From assembly GCF_009870125.1 (NCBI RefSeq), contig NC_046683.1, positions 59,039,869-59,103,868 on the forward strand: a DNA stretch of 64,000 nt, read 5' to 3'. Made by a program: the position numbers and the translations under genes. Under the pieces are notes generated by a model. The model searched no databases. It worked only from the letters and a program-made list of their open reading frames with translations, and was not told the origin of the DNA. This stretch comes from Drosophila pseudoobscura. Taxonomy: Eukaryota; Arthropoda; Insecta; Diptera; Drosophilidae. Below are positions 45,934 through 56,163 of this stretch, in pieces (the first letter of the stretch is position 1; each line of letters begins with the position of its first letter).

Positions 45934-48077
45934 ATGCAATCTCACAGCAAGAAACGCGTCTGCTACTACTACGACAGTAAGTTTTTGCATAAAATAACTA
46001 AAAATTGTACGCTTTACAGCAGATATTTATGATTTACCGGCCCCCGCAGTGTTTTTCGGAGCCTGAGGCAAATTTTTTTCGGGTCCATTCGGCGGCGGAT
46101 GATAGCATTTTGCGAATTTCTAGTTTTACGGCGACTGTACAAGCGCGTTTCGTCAGAGCTCACTTTTCAGTGACAACCGCAGAGCGGATTTTGGTGGTGT
46201 GTGTGTATGCTTAAGTGTGCGCGTATGTACCTGTATGTCTGCTTTGTTCGGCGAAAGTGTACTCTGAAGGGTTGTTGTCGAAAAGTGCGCTCTGCGCATG
46301 GACGCTTCAACGACCGTGGCGGTAAAATTTATTTTCTGCATAGCGTGGCAATCGGTCATTTTTTCGCCAATCTAACCCTTGATATTTCTGCTCTCCAGGT
46401 GACATTGGCAACTACTACTATGGCCAGGGGCACCCCATGAAGCCCCACCGCATACGCATGACCCACAATCTGCTCCTGAACTACGGTCTATACCGGAAAA
46501 TGGAGATTTACGTAAGTCTACAAATTTATAGCCGCTAATTAGACAGTGATTTAATAATGTGACAACGCCCGTAGCGACCACACAAAGCCACTGCCGATGA
46601 GATGACCAAGTTCCATTCGGACGAGTACGTCCGATTCCTGCGATCCATCAGGCCGGACAACATGACCGAATATAACAAGCAGATGCAGCGCTTCAATGTA
46701 GGCGAAGATTGCCCCGTGTTCGACGGTCTCTACGAGTTCTGTCAGCTGTCGGCGGGTGGCTCCGTGGCCGCAGCCGTCAAGCTGAACAAACAGGCCTCCG
46801 AGATCTGCATCAACTGGGGCGGCGGTCTGCATCATGCGAAAAAATCGGAAGCCTCTGGATTCTGCTATGTGAATGATATTGTTCTGGGCATCTTGGAGCT
46901 GCTAAAGTACCACCAGCGTGTTCTCTACATCGACATCGATGTGCACCACGGCGATGGTGTCGAGGAGGCCTTTTACACCACGGACCGCGTGATGACCGTC
47001 AGCTTCCACAAGTACGGCGAGTACTTCCCGGGCACTGGCGACCTGCGCGACATTGGCGCCGGCAAGGGCAAGTACTATGCCGTCAATATCCCCCTACGCG
47101 ATGGCATGGACGATGACGCGTACGAGAGCATCTTCGTGCCCATAATTTCGAAGGTAATGGAGACATTCCAGCCGGCGGCGGTGGTCCTGCAATGCGGCGC
47201 GGACTCCCTTACCGGCGACCGGCTCGGCTGCTTTAACCTGACGGTGAAGGGGCACGGTAAGTGCGTCGATTTCGTAAAGAAGTACAACCTACCCTTCCTG
47301 ATGGTCGGCGGCGGTGGCTACACCATCCGCAACGTCTCCCGGTGTTGGACGTACGAGACGTCCGTGGCGCTGGCCGTGGACATTGCCAACGAACTGCCCT
47401 ACAACGACTACTTCGAGTACTTTGGGCCCGACTTCAAACTGCACATCAGCCCCAGCAACATGACTAACCAGAACACGTCCGAGTATCTGGAGAAGATCAA
47501 GAACAGGCTTTTCGAGAACCTGCGCATGCTGCCACACGCACCGGGCGTCCAGATCCAGGCCATACCCGAGGACGCGATCAACGATGAATCCGACGATGAG
47601 GACAAGGTGGATAAGGATGATCGCCTGCCGCAGAGCGACAAGGATAAGCGCATTGTGCCCGAAAACGAGTACTCGGACTCGGAGGATGAGGGCGAGGGCG
47701 GACGGCGGGACAACCGCGCATACAAGGGACAGCGCAAGCGTCCGCGACTCGACAAGGATAACAACAGCAACAAGGCATCCTCAGAAGCGTCCAGCGAGAT
47801 TAAGGATGAGAAGGAGAAGGGTGAGTGGGGCACAAAGTCACCCAGTAGTTGTTCAATCAAACTTATATCCTTTCTATCTTTTGCAGTAGACGGCGCTGAT
47901 GGCGAAGAATCGACGGCATCCAATGCCAACAGCAACAGTAACAACAACAGCAGCAGCAACAACAAGAGCGATAACGATTCGAGTGCGCCAGCCAGCGGGG
48001 CAACGACTGGGGGCGGTTCAGGATCGGGTTCCGGCTCCGGTTCGGGGGCCAAGGCCGCCAAGGAGAACAACATATGA
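45934..48077 (+). CDS. Rpd3: Rpd3 (HDAC1), class I histone deacetylase
   Basis: The exons are 45934-45976, 46399-46511, 46575-47820 and 47887-48077, totalling 1,593 nt or 530 aa, close to the ~521 aa known for D. melanogaster. Rpd3 removes acetyl groups from histone lysines and is the catalytic subunit of Sin3, NuRD and CoREST corepressor complexes in the nucleus. The protein begins [16 protein letters not shown]. Catalytic signatures are complete: [17 protein letters not shown] with the tandem His138/139, the zinc ligands Asp174 and His176 in DIDVHHGDG, the CGADSL Asp near 262 and GGGGYTIRN with the transition-state Tyr near 301. The C-terminus is acidic, then basic, then Ser/Asn/Gly repeats ending KAAKENNI. 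It replaces the low-complexity tail of other fly Rpd3 proteins. The third intron is only 66 nt, frame-neutral and stop-free. Confidence 0.98.
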
Positions 48078-48560
48078 CGTGGCGGCCGCAATTGGTTATA
48101 GAAGCCAATTAAGCGACCGCCGAAGTACAAGCCGCCGGACTTCACCTAGCACCGTCTGTCCTCCCAGTACTCCCCCTAGCTGTATCCTTTTATCGTCTGA
48201 TACTACTCTGTGACCCCACTCCACTTCACCCCTCTCATCACTGATTAACTGATTATCTGCTTAACGTCAATCTAAGTACGAAGCATGTCGTGTCCCCTGC
48301 ATTGCGCCCATTGCATTGTCCTGGTCCACTCCTGTCCTGCCATCGGGTGGCAGTCGCGGACCCTAGAGGGCTCTCCCCCTCTCATCGTATGCTAAGATAC
48401 AATTTATTGTAAGGAAATCGATTCAGCTTCTTCGCGGATCAAATTATATAAGCTAAACATAAAATAAGCACAAAATATTTACCGACTAAGCGCACTCGTG
48501 TAATTCAATAAATATTTATAAATAAGTTCTACCGTATACGTGTATACTTTTCATTAATGT
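48078..48560 (+). other. Rpd3 3'UTR
   Basis: It follows the TGA stop at 48,075. A canonical AATAAA lies at 48,507-48,512, with a GT-rich stretch just downstream (GTATACGTGTATAC). No ORF of interest. Confidence 0.7.
48507..48512 (+). terminator. Rpd3 polyadenylation signal
   Basis: Canonical AATAAA 430 nt after the stop codon. It is the first canonical signal in the 3' region. Confidence 0.7.
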
Positions 48561-49021
48561 TTAAATATAGCTATAAGAAACAAAACTGTGTTGGGCTGAT
48601 TCAAAATTGTGGGGCAGAATTTGGAGTGTTGCAAAAAGGTTACGTGAGGAAGAATCTTTTCGATCGATGGCCTGAGTCTACACGGAGATATACAATTTGC
48701 TGATCTGACAATATTTGTCAGCTTTTCAATGGTACAGCATCGCAAAATTCTCTCTCAAATATAAGATTTTTTTTTTTGACATCACCCTGGGTCTAGCGAT
48801 TCAGTTGTGTAGTAGTCAGTAGCTCCCTGATTGATAACTATTGTGTACCATTTCTCGATCTAGGTTAAGAACTAAAATATACATAGATTTCAGAAGAAAT
48901 TCGTTGTTTTTATTATCAAGTAAATATTTTTCAGTTTTGTGGCTCTTTGAAGAGATTTTTGATTGCGATTTTTAAAAAAGAAATAATTGTATACAATAAA
49001 TAAATTAACTTTCTATAGTAT

Positions 49022-49195
49022 TGATTCTTTATACCTGGTACTCGAAGAGTGTAGGGAGATATTAGTGTTGTGGTGGATGTGGTTAACACCTAGAAGGACG
49101 CGTTTCCGACTCCATAAAGTATTATTGATCAGCATCAATAGCCGAGTTGATGTCGCTTTGTAAATACATGACTGTCCGTCCTTCACAATTTTTAA
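49022..49195. mobile_element. DINE-1/INE-1 (Helitron) remnant
   Basis: It contains ACTCGAAGAGTGTAGGG, AGAAGGACGCGTTTCCGACT, CCATAAAGTATTATTGATCA, GCATCAATAGCCGAGTTGAT and TGACTGTCCGTCC. In this order these match the INE-1/DINE-1 consensus as I know it (CGTTTCCGACC..., TTGATCAGGATCAATAGCCG..., GTCCGTC). Degraded and non-coding. Confidence 0.85.
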
Positions 49196-49522
49196 GAATG
49201 GCAATATCTACCAGATTTCCAGATCAGATTGGATCAGGTGGGACAATTTGTATACCCAGATGGAACGAATCCATTAGCAGAGGCTACAGTACTGGTACCC
49301 ATTCCACGCGTTTGGATCTGACAATTGTAACCATCGATAACTTCACTTTACATGTATCTCTCTTTCTCACTGCATGCTTTTCCCGTAGGGCTGTCTCTCT
49401 TTTTTCAGCTAGTCAGTTATAGCCTTTACATATAATTACGTATAAAATATATGGTTTAGCTAAAACAAAATCATAAGGTCACATATACTATGTGTATATG
49501 TATATCCTGACTGAGTATCGGC

Positions 49523-49530
49523 TATAAAAG
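49523..49530 (+). promoter_or_regulatory. TATA box without an obvious gene
   Basis: TATAAAAG followed ~25-30 bp later by a GC-rich CCACTTACAGCG. No substantial plus-strand ORF follows, only a short ATGGTACGC frame and an A-rich run at 49,803-49,821. It may be a chance match within the 3' flank of the minus-strand gene at 49,952. Confidence 0.25.
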
Positions 49531-49951
49531 TAGAGCTGCGGCCCTTGCCGCCACTTACAGCGTTTCCGCGCGCATTGCCTTATTTCGAAAAACTTTATTA
49601 CATACTTACGTGAATCAAATCATTCTTTAGGCTTTATTCCCACTCTGAAATTAGCAATAGCCAAATCAATAATTATTATCAATAACAATTCCTTTAATTT
49701 TTAGCAACAATTCGATCAACATTCGCTAACTAAAAAATTGGTAAACTAACTAACTAGTACTAGAGTTCACACTTCAAATGGTACGCATATCAACGTCCAT
49801 GTAAAAAAAAAAAAGAAAAAAAGGCTAATCCTGCTGCAACTTGAGTTTGTTGCCAGGCAACCAGCACCATGAACGAGGATGCACTTGCCCCATTGACGAA
49901 GGTGTGCGACTAGCTTGGTTCCGGACTAGCAGGGTCCGCCGTGGGGTGGCG

Positions 49952-50422
49952 TTAATCCAGCGATAATATCGAGTCGATGCTGTTGCGATTACTGCGCGGC
50001 TGCAGTCGCGGTCCACCCAAGTAACTAATTGGATTCGCGAACTGTCGCTGCTGCAGCGCCCCACCCACCAGATAGAGCAGCGGCAACGACGGGGCACCCA
50101 AAGCCGCCGCTTTCGAACGATGGCGTGGCGGTGGGGCTAGTACTGGTACTGGGGCTGGTGCTGGTGCTGCTGCTGGTGCTGCTGCTGGTGTTGGTGCTTG
50201 TGCTGTAGCTGGGGGCGCTGTGGACCCTATGGACTGTGTTGTCGCATTGGCATTTGCGGCGCCGACATCAAAGAGATGCCCTGTGTCGTCGGGTGCTTTG
50301 TGGCGGGATTTTCCTCGTTGCGGCGGCTGCTCCTGATGCTGCTCCTCTCCATGCTGATGCTCTTCTTGCGGGTCTTCATGCTGCTTCCCATCCTCTTGGC
50401 CTTGCTGCTTCGCCTGCGCTGA
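49952..50422 (-). CDS. Terminal coding exon of an unrecognised minus-strand gene
   Basis: A minus-strand acceptor (CCAATCTCTCGCAG) at 50,423 opens a 156-codon frame ending at TAA (49,954-49,952). It is rich in Gln, Glu, Pro and Ala (AQAKQQGQEDGKQHEDPQEE, an Ala/Pro repeat) and ends in a distinctive non-repetitive tail, FANPISYLGGPRLQPRSNRN then SIDSILSLD. That tail looks conserved and argues for real coding. The frame stays open upstream of the acceptor to about 50,536, so the exon may be longer. TTTATT strings near 49,590 and 49,632 could serve as poly(A) signals. Earlier exons were not found in the window. It is convergent with Rpd3. I do not recognise the family. Confidence 0.55.
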   Translation of the reverse strand, partial: SAQAKQQGQEDGKQHEDPQEEHQHGEEQHQEQPPQRGKSRHKAPDDTGHLFDVGAANANATTQSIGSTAPPATAQAPTPAAAPAAAPAPAPVPVLAPPPRHRSKAAALGAPSLPLLYLVGGALQQRQFANPISYLGGPRLQPRSNRNSIDSILSLD

Positions 50423-53400
50423 CTGCGAGAGATTGGGCATGAAAATGGTCACGACGGGGCGTGGTGGTGGGACAGATACAAATGCGGGCGGGTTGGGGTT
50501 TCGTTGATAGGGTAGGCGGGTTGACGAAGGGAGAGGTTAGATCAAATATTTTTCAGGGTTTAATTCTATTTGGCTTTAGTCAAAGTGACGTTCAATGGAC
50601 ATGGACATGGAAACGGAAACGGAGGACATCGTAGATGTGATTGTGTGGGTGTGTGTCCAAAGAAGAGATAAAGTTTTATAATTATTCAAAGCTTTCCAAA
50701 AAGGCTGCGAGGCGGGGTGGGGGAGGATTGGGTGCTCAAGCTGCTGCTGGTGGAAAATAGGGAAAATAGTTGATGCTTCTGGATTTTGGCACCTGTCGTG
50801 ATTCGGCACTTTATGTTGTTAATATAAATGCCAGGAAAATTGTGCACGTGTGTGTGTGTGTGTGTGTGTGTGCTGCATTCTACAGCTGGTTCAGCATCCA
50901 TTTGGCTGCACTCTAAACCTGCCCCAACAATGGCGCCACATCAGTCGCTGCTGCTAGATGGTGTCTTGGTTACATGAAACCCGCCAGTCACTTCACAGCC
51001 CACACATCCCCATCCCCCCTGTCGCACTCACTCTAACACCCCCTTTGGAGCTCAAGACAGCTGCAGGATGGCAGGCCCCGAAAATCCACTACAAGGAAAG
51101 CGGCTAACGCGTTTCAGTCAAGTGCAAATGTGTTGGCCAGGGCGACAGCCAACGCATTTACATATTTCCCAGCCAAAGACGCTGCACACAGACGCTGCAG
51201 GGGAACTACCGACTAGTGGCATATCCTAAGATACGGGGAGACAAGAAGGACAAGACAAGATCTTCCGCAAACAAATAGATATTCAACGCCTCCATGGACA
51301 GGAAAACAGAGCAACCCTCTGCCACGTTGAGGGTATAAAGAACGCATTTAAAATGTTATTTTTTCCACGCTGGTGCCGCTGCCTTTGCTTTTCATAGTTT
51401 TCCATTTGTGTGAGAGACCCATTTCAGTTTCATTTCTGTGCAATTTTATTGTTCTTGGCTGAAGGTTACTGGAGGAGCAGCAGCACCCGAAGAGCGTTGC
51501 CAACAATAAGCAAAAACTTGCACTTTCATGCAGCACCAACAACAAAAACAACAACAACAACAGCAGCAACAACATCGCACTGACACACTTCTGTAATCCC
51601 CCCGTGCTCCGCCGTGTCCTTTGGCAGCCATATTAACATTGTTGTTCTGACATTTTTCATTGCATACTGCGCGGGGCACAGTGCATTTCAAATATTGTAA
51701 TACTTTGGCCGCGTCATCGTGCAGATCGCACAGCGAGAGTGAGAGAGAGAGAGGGAGAGTGGAGAGAGCAGAAGCAGAGGCATATTCCAATTTATTACCT
51801 GCCAAACAAACAAAACTTTCAGGCAAACACAAACACACGCATACCCCAGACTCCAATAGCCCACGAGAGGTATATTCAAGAGAAGGTAAGGCAATCAGAG
51901 TATTGTAGCAGAGGCCAAGAGCAGTTCTACCTTACCTCCCATTTAATAAATCTGTTCCCCAACTCTTTGCTCCCCCCACCATCACCACCACCATACAGAA
52001 ATACAGACAGGACACGCATTGTGGCAGGGCCACGCAAGAGCAAGCGTCAGTGGAATATATTTATTACACATGTTGGACATCGTAAGCACACAAGTTCTGA
52101 TGCTCATTTGGTCCCTCTCCGATGGTCAACAAGCAAATGCCTTGTTAACCATTATGGGCCATGTTTTAATGTGGCAACACACAAACGACAAACACAAACA
52201 ACAACCAACAACCAAAAGGCAACAGGCAACAGCAAAAACAACAATAACTTTTCGCATTAAATGAATGCCAAGTGGCATCGAGACAGAGCGAGATGGAAGC
52301 AGCCGGAGGGGGAGAGCCTGGACCGGACAAACAAAAGAGAGCAAAAAACTTTGTTGTTCCTGGTGATGTTTTCTTTCTTTCTTCCGTTTTTTTTTTTTGT
52401 TTTTTTCAACTTTTCAACGCGGAAATTAATAACAAATTGCTGTAAGCCACCATGACGATTACGCTCCCTGGCCTTCGCTCCGCTCAATGGCCATGGCAAC
52501 ACAATACACTCGGGGACACACGAAGAAGACATTAAGTTCTTACAATGCTATTATTGTTATTATTATGTACATTGAAGCGGAGCCCCATAAAGAGATTTAA
52601 GAGAGTGCCTGCGACTATATTTTGTGGCGAGGAGCCTGAGCCCATTGGGGCATGGGATAGGAAGTAGTCTATTTCTCTAATGAGGTTCTCTTGTTGAGGC
52701 TTTTCGAGCTGTCCGCACAATTAAATGTTTTCATTCTCAAATCAAAATTCGTGACAATATTTTTGATATTTCGTATAATGCATACTAAAACAAAGCCTTC
52801 CGGTTGTTCCATGATAATTATCTTCCTATTCACGCCACTCGAAATATTTGATTTTCGGCATAATTTAAATTATATTCTATACCTTCAACATTTCATTTTT
52901 CCACAAAATTGTTTTGATGAACGTGGCTTGAATGCTAAATAAACTACAAATAAAGAAACCAACACAAATTTAATCAATTTTAATTAAATAATAATAAATG
53001 TGCGTCGCTAGTAGTTTAGCGCCGATTGTTAATCTACGAGTATCCTTGTGCATGTGTTTGGCTGTATGTGTGTATGTGTTTCCCAGGCAACGCCTTGAGT
53101 GGAGAAAGAGCGTGGAAAAACTTTTGCCAGGCACAATAAACACTTCATTGCGCTCTTGAGTTAATTTGTCAAGAAAGAAAGAACGAGCGAGCGAACGCAT
53201 ACATGTTAAAAATTATTGAAAAAGTTTCAAGTGGCAAATGGCAACGAAAGATATTGTTTGGCCATGATGGTTTTTCATTAAGGACCCACCACCCAACCAC
53301 CCCACCACCCCACTGCCTGCCTGCTGGACCATAGTAATTGCTGTAGAGAGCACATGAATAATGCATGCTGGGAAAGTTTTATGAAAATGCACGAAAAACC

Positions 53401-54668
53401 AGGAAACGCCACAGATTTGAAGTCCACCCAGTCTCCCATCCCCGATTTCATTCCCTTTTGGGGAAACAAACAAAATGATGGAGAAAGAGGAGAAAAAGTT
53501 GGAAAAATAAGCAAAAAATAATAATTAGAGCAAGCTGCTAACCAACGGAAGGGCAATTGGCTTCGTGTTCGTCTCCAGCATTTTATTTTTAGGTTTATTC
53601 ATCGTTTTGCAGCAACGAAGATGTGGTTTCCTAGTGGTTATAGTAGAGAGAAAATATCACAAATAAGGGATCAGAACTTTCTAGAGGATCTCAATTCTTG
53701 AGAGTGTGAGACACGCGGGAAACTTTAAAATATTTTTAGATGGGAGATAGATGCTTTTCAGAATTATTCCCAACAGCAGACTAGTGGCAACAGCAGGCAG
53801 CCAGCAGTTTGCTTTTGCCATCAAGAGTTCTCTTTACTTTCCACGATGCTCCCCTTTGTTTTTATGCATCGCTTTAGATGCTCCACTTCGCTTTGCTTTC
53901 ACTCCCCTCGTTGCTCCTTGCTGTTCAATAAACTGTAATTCGTGCGCCACTTCTCCGTGCATTCATTTGTGGCACTCTCTTCGCTCCGACACTCTCGCTC
54001 TGTAGAGCTCAAATGCACGCACACACACTCACTACCAGTCACGGGGACGACAACTCTACGTTACGTACATTGTGCTTGGCATACATGGCGTATGAGTGAC
54101 ATTTAATTAAAATTTATGTAGTCTAAAAAGGCAAAAATTTTTCTACACCACAGCGAACGACGATGAAGCAGAAGCAGAAGCAGACGCTGGAGCTGCAGCT
54201 GCAGCTGGAGCTGCGTTGGAGGGGGACCCAAACCCAGAGCCTGTTCAAATTTATGCAACGCACCATTCTGTTTGAGTTGTATTAAATGTTCGCAGTGTTC
54301 TGTTCTGTTCTGTTCTGTTCTGCAGCTTGGGCTGGTAATCATGTGTAAATTTGTTTTTACACCCATTACAAGTGCAGGACCTGGACCCCCCTTCAAAAAC
54401 TGCTTTGTCAGTGTGTTGGGAAGGCTATCAAATATTTAAATGGAAAATTGCCACACTGGAAGATCCAAGCGGATAAGATGTGCAAAATATACGGAAAATG
54501 GGGGTTTTTCTAAATGATTGAAGTTTAATTTAGGTGTTTGGAAATATTTCTACATGTGCTTGAAGCTTGAACTTAAATTAAACTATGGCCAAAATGTAAA
54601 ATGTACAATCTTATTATAATAGGGGCTCTTGGGTTATCACTTGTGCTGTTCTTTATCAGACTTTTCCC
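50423..54668. other. Non-coding stretch between the two minus-strand genes
   Basis: CA and GA tracts (50,847-50,870; 51,738-51,760), TCTGT repeats (54,299-54,322) and AT-rich DNA. No supported exon. It is probably intron of the gene ending at 49,952, or intergenic. Confidence 0.4.
50847..50871. repeat. (GT)n microsatellite
   Basis: About 11 GT units. Confidence 0.9.
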
Positions 54669-55040
54669 TCACTTGTGGGCCATGCGTTTCTGTTTGATCT
54701 TCAGTCCCATTTCCATGCGTCTGTAGTGCAGGCGACGCTGCAGACTCTTGCGGAAGATCGTCTCCCTGGCCAGGATGGCCAGATCCTCGAAGCTGCACTG
54801 TCGAATGTTCTGCTTGGTGCGGGCTATCAGTTCGGTGGTCAGATGAATCTTGGTGAGGGAGGCGCGGGCCGTCCGCCCATTGCGTCGGCTCAGCTCCTCG
54901 CGGTGCTTGAACATCACATAGGCGGCGGTGGGGGATGGAGGCTGCGGCGTCGGACTCGGACTCTGACTCGTCGTCTCCTGCTTCTGTGGCAGCTGCTGGG
55001 CCTCGGGCTGTGCGCTGTTTTTCTTCTGTACGAGACACAT
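54669..55040 (-). CDS. Unrecognised small basic protein, single exon
   Basis: ATG at 55,040 to TGA at 54,669 gives 123 aa with no intron. It starts MCLVQKKNSAQPEAQQLPQK, has a Ser/Pro/Thr-rich stretch (~24-38), then a well-ordered-looking half. That half contains YVMFKHREELSRRNGRTARA, SLTKIHLTTELIARTKQNI and CSFEDLAILARETIFRKSLQ and ends in a Lys/Arg-rich RMEMGLKIKQKRMAHK. Predicted helical and strongly basic; no signal peptide or membrane segment. A TATAAAT box at 55,103-55,097 would place the transcript start near 55,070, with a leader of only ~30 nt. The codon pattern looks coding. Function unknown. It may be nested in an intron of the gene whose last exon is at 49,952. Confidence 0.7.
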   Translation of the reverse strand: MCLVQKKNSAQPEAQQLPQKQETTSQSPSPTPQPPSPTAAYVMFKHREELSRRNGRTARASLTKIHLTTELIARTKQNIRQCSFEDLAILARETIFRKSLQRRLHYRRMEMGLKIKQKRMAHK

Positions 55041-55096
55041 CTTGGTTGCTGGATGGCTTGAGTGCGTTTGCTGGTTACGTCAGTGCCGACACCAGA

Positions 55097-55103
55097 ATTT
55101 ATA
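55097..55103 (-). promoter_or_regulatory. TATA box of the 123-aa gene
   Basis: TATAAAT on the minus strand, ~57 bp upstream of the ATG. It is the correct distance for a short-leader transcript. Confidence 0.6.
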
Positions 55104-56137
55104 CGCATTGAGAGGTACTTTTTCTGACCTGCCGCCCATTCATGACCGGTGCGGGGCGGGGCGGCGCGGTGCGGCGCGGAGCAGGTCATTCAATCGCCGG
55201 CTGACCTGCGGTGCACTTTTTACGAGTCATTAGATTTTTTACAGCTGGACCCAGCCACTGGGAGAGTGGATTAAAAAAAAACTGTAATCCCATTCATTAC
55301 CTAAAAAGTGTCGTAAAGTCCCGGGAGCAGCAGCCAAACGAATCGCAAAAAATTACCCCTCTCTCTGTCGCTCTTCGCTAATCCGGATACATAACCGGAT
55401 TAAGTCAAACTAAACTGTTTATGGGTCATGCAACCGTCCCCGTCGCCGTCGGTAGCACAAGGCACAAGGTATCCTGTTTGTTCTTGCCAACGTTCTATGG
55501 ACACGTTGCTCGTCCTCTACGATGTTAATCCTTTTGGCAGTGCGCGCTCTCTGGCCTCACAATTAGCGTCATAATGAAGCGACAGCTGATGGCATTCCTC
55601 GAGGGTCCAACCATATTTTGGGAATTTCACATGAAAATTCGGTATGAGTTTGGTCAAATTACCAGCTGACCCAAAATTTGTAAACATTCAAGCCAAATAT
55701 TTGACTTTGATCGCCGGATACAACCGCAACTTCTTTATTATTCTACAGCGGGGCCACAGTGGTGTGTGATTCGTGGTTGGGCATCATGTGGATCCATAGT
55801 TGTGTCCTCTGCATGGGTTTCTTTGCTATGAAATAACTCTGTGATTCAGTTTCGCCTTGCTTCAGAGATCTAAAGAAAGAACTCACAGTGCTTCTCTGCT
55901 TCTACGGACGGATAGCTGTCTGCTTTCAACAATCAACTTATCACACTTTCATTCCACTGTGCCACCGACTGTGTTGTATTTTTGTTTCATAAAATTCCGC
56001 TTAAAGGCAAAAAGGGCGCTGTAAACTCATTAAATTGGCTTGACTGCTGCTATCCGGCTGCTCTGTTGGCTCTCTCTCTCTGTGGCTATTGCTGATTCCA
56101 TCGCATTTTTCAATAAGCTTCACTATGTGTGCGTACG

Positions 56138-56163
56138 TGTCTGTGTGTGTGTGTGTGTGTGTG
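56138..56163. repeat. (GT)n microsatellite
   Basis: About 11 GT units. Confidence 0.85.

Noticed and set aside
47408..48145. 245-codon minus-strand Ser/Leu-rich ORF opposite Rpd3
   Set aside because: Antisense of the Asp/Ser/Gly-rich Rpd3 tail; low complexity.
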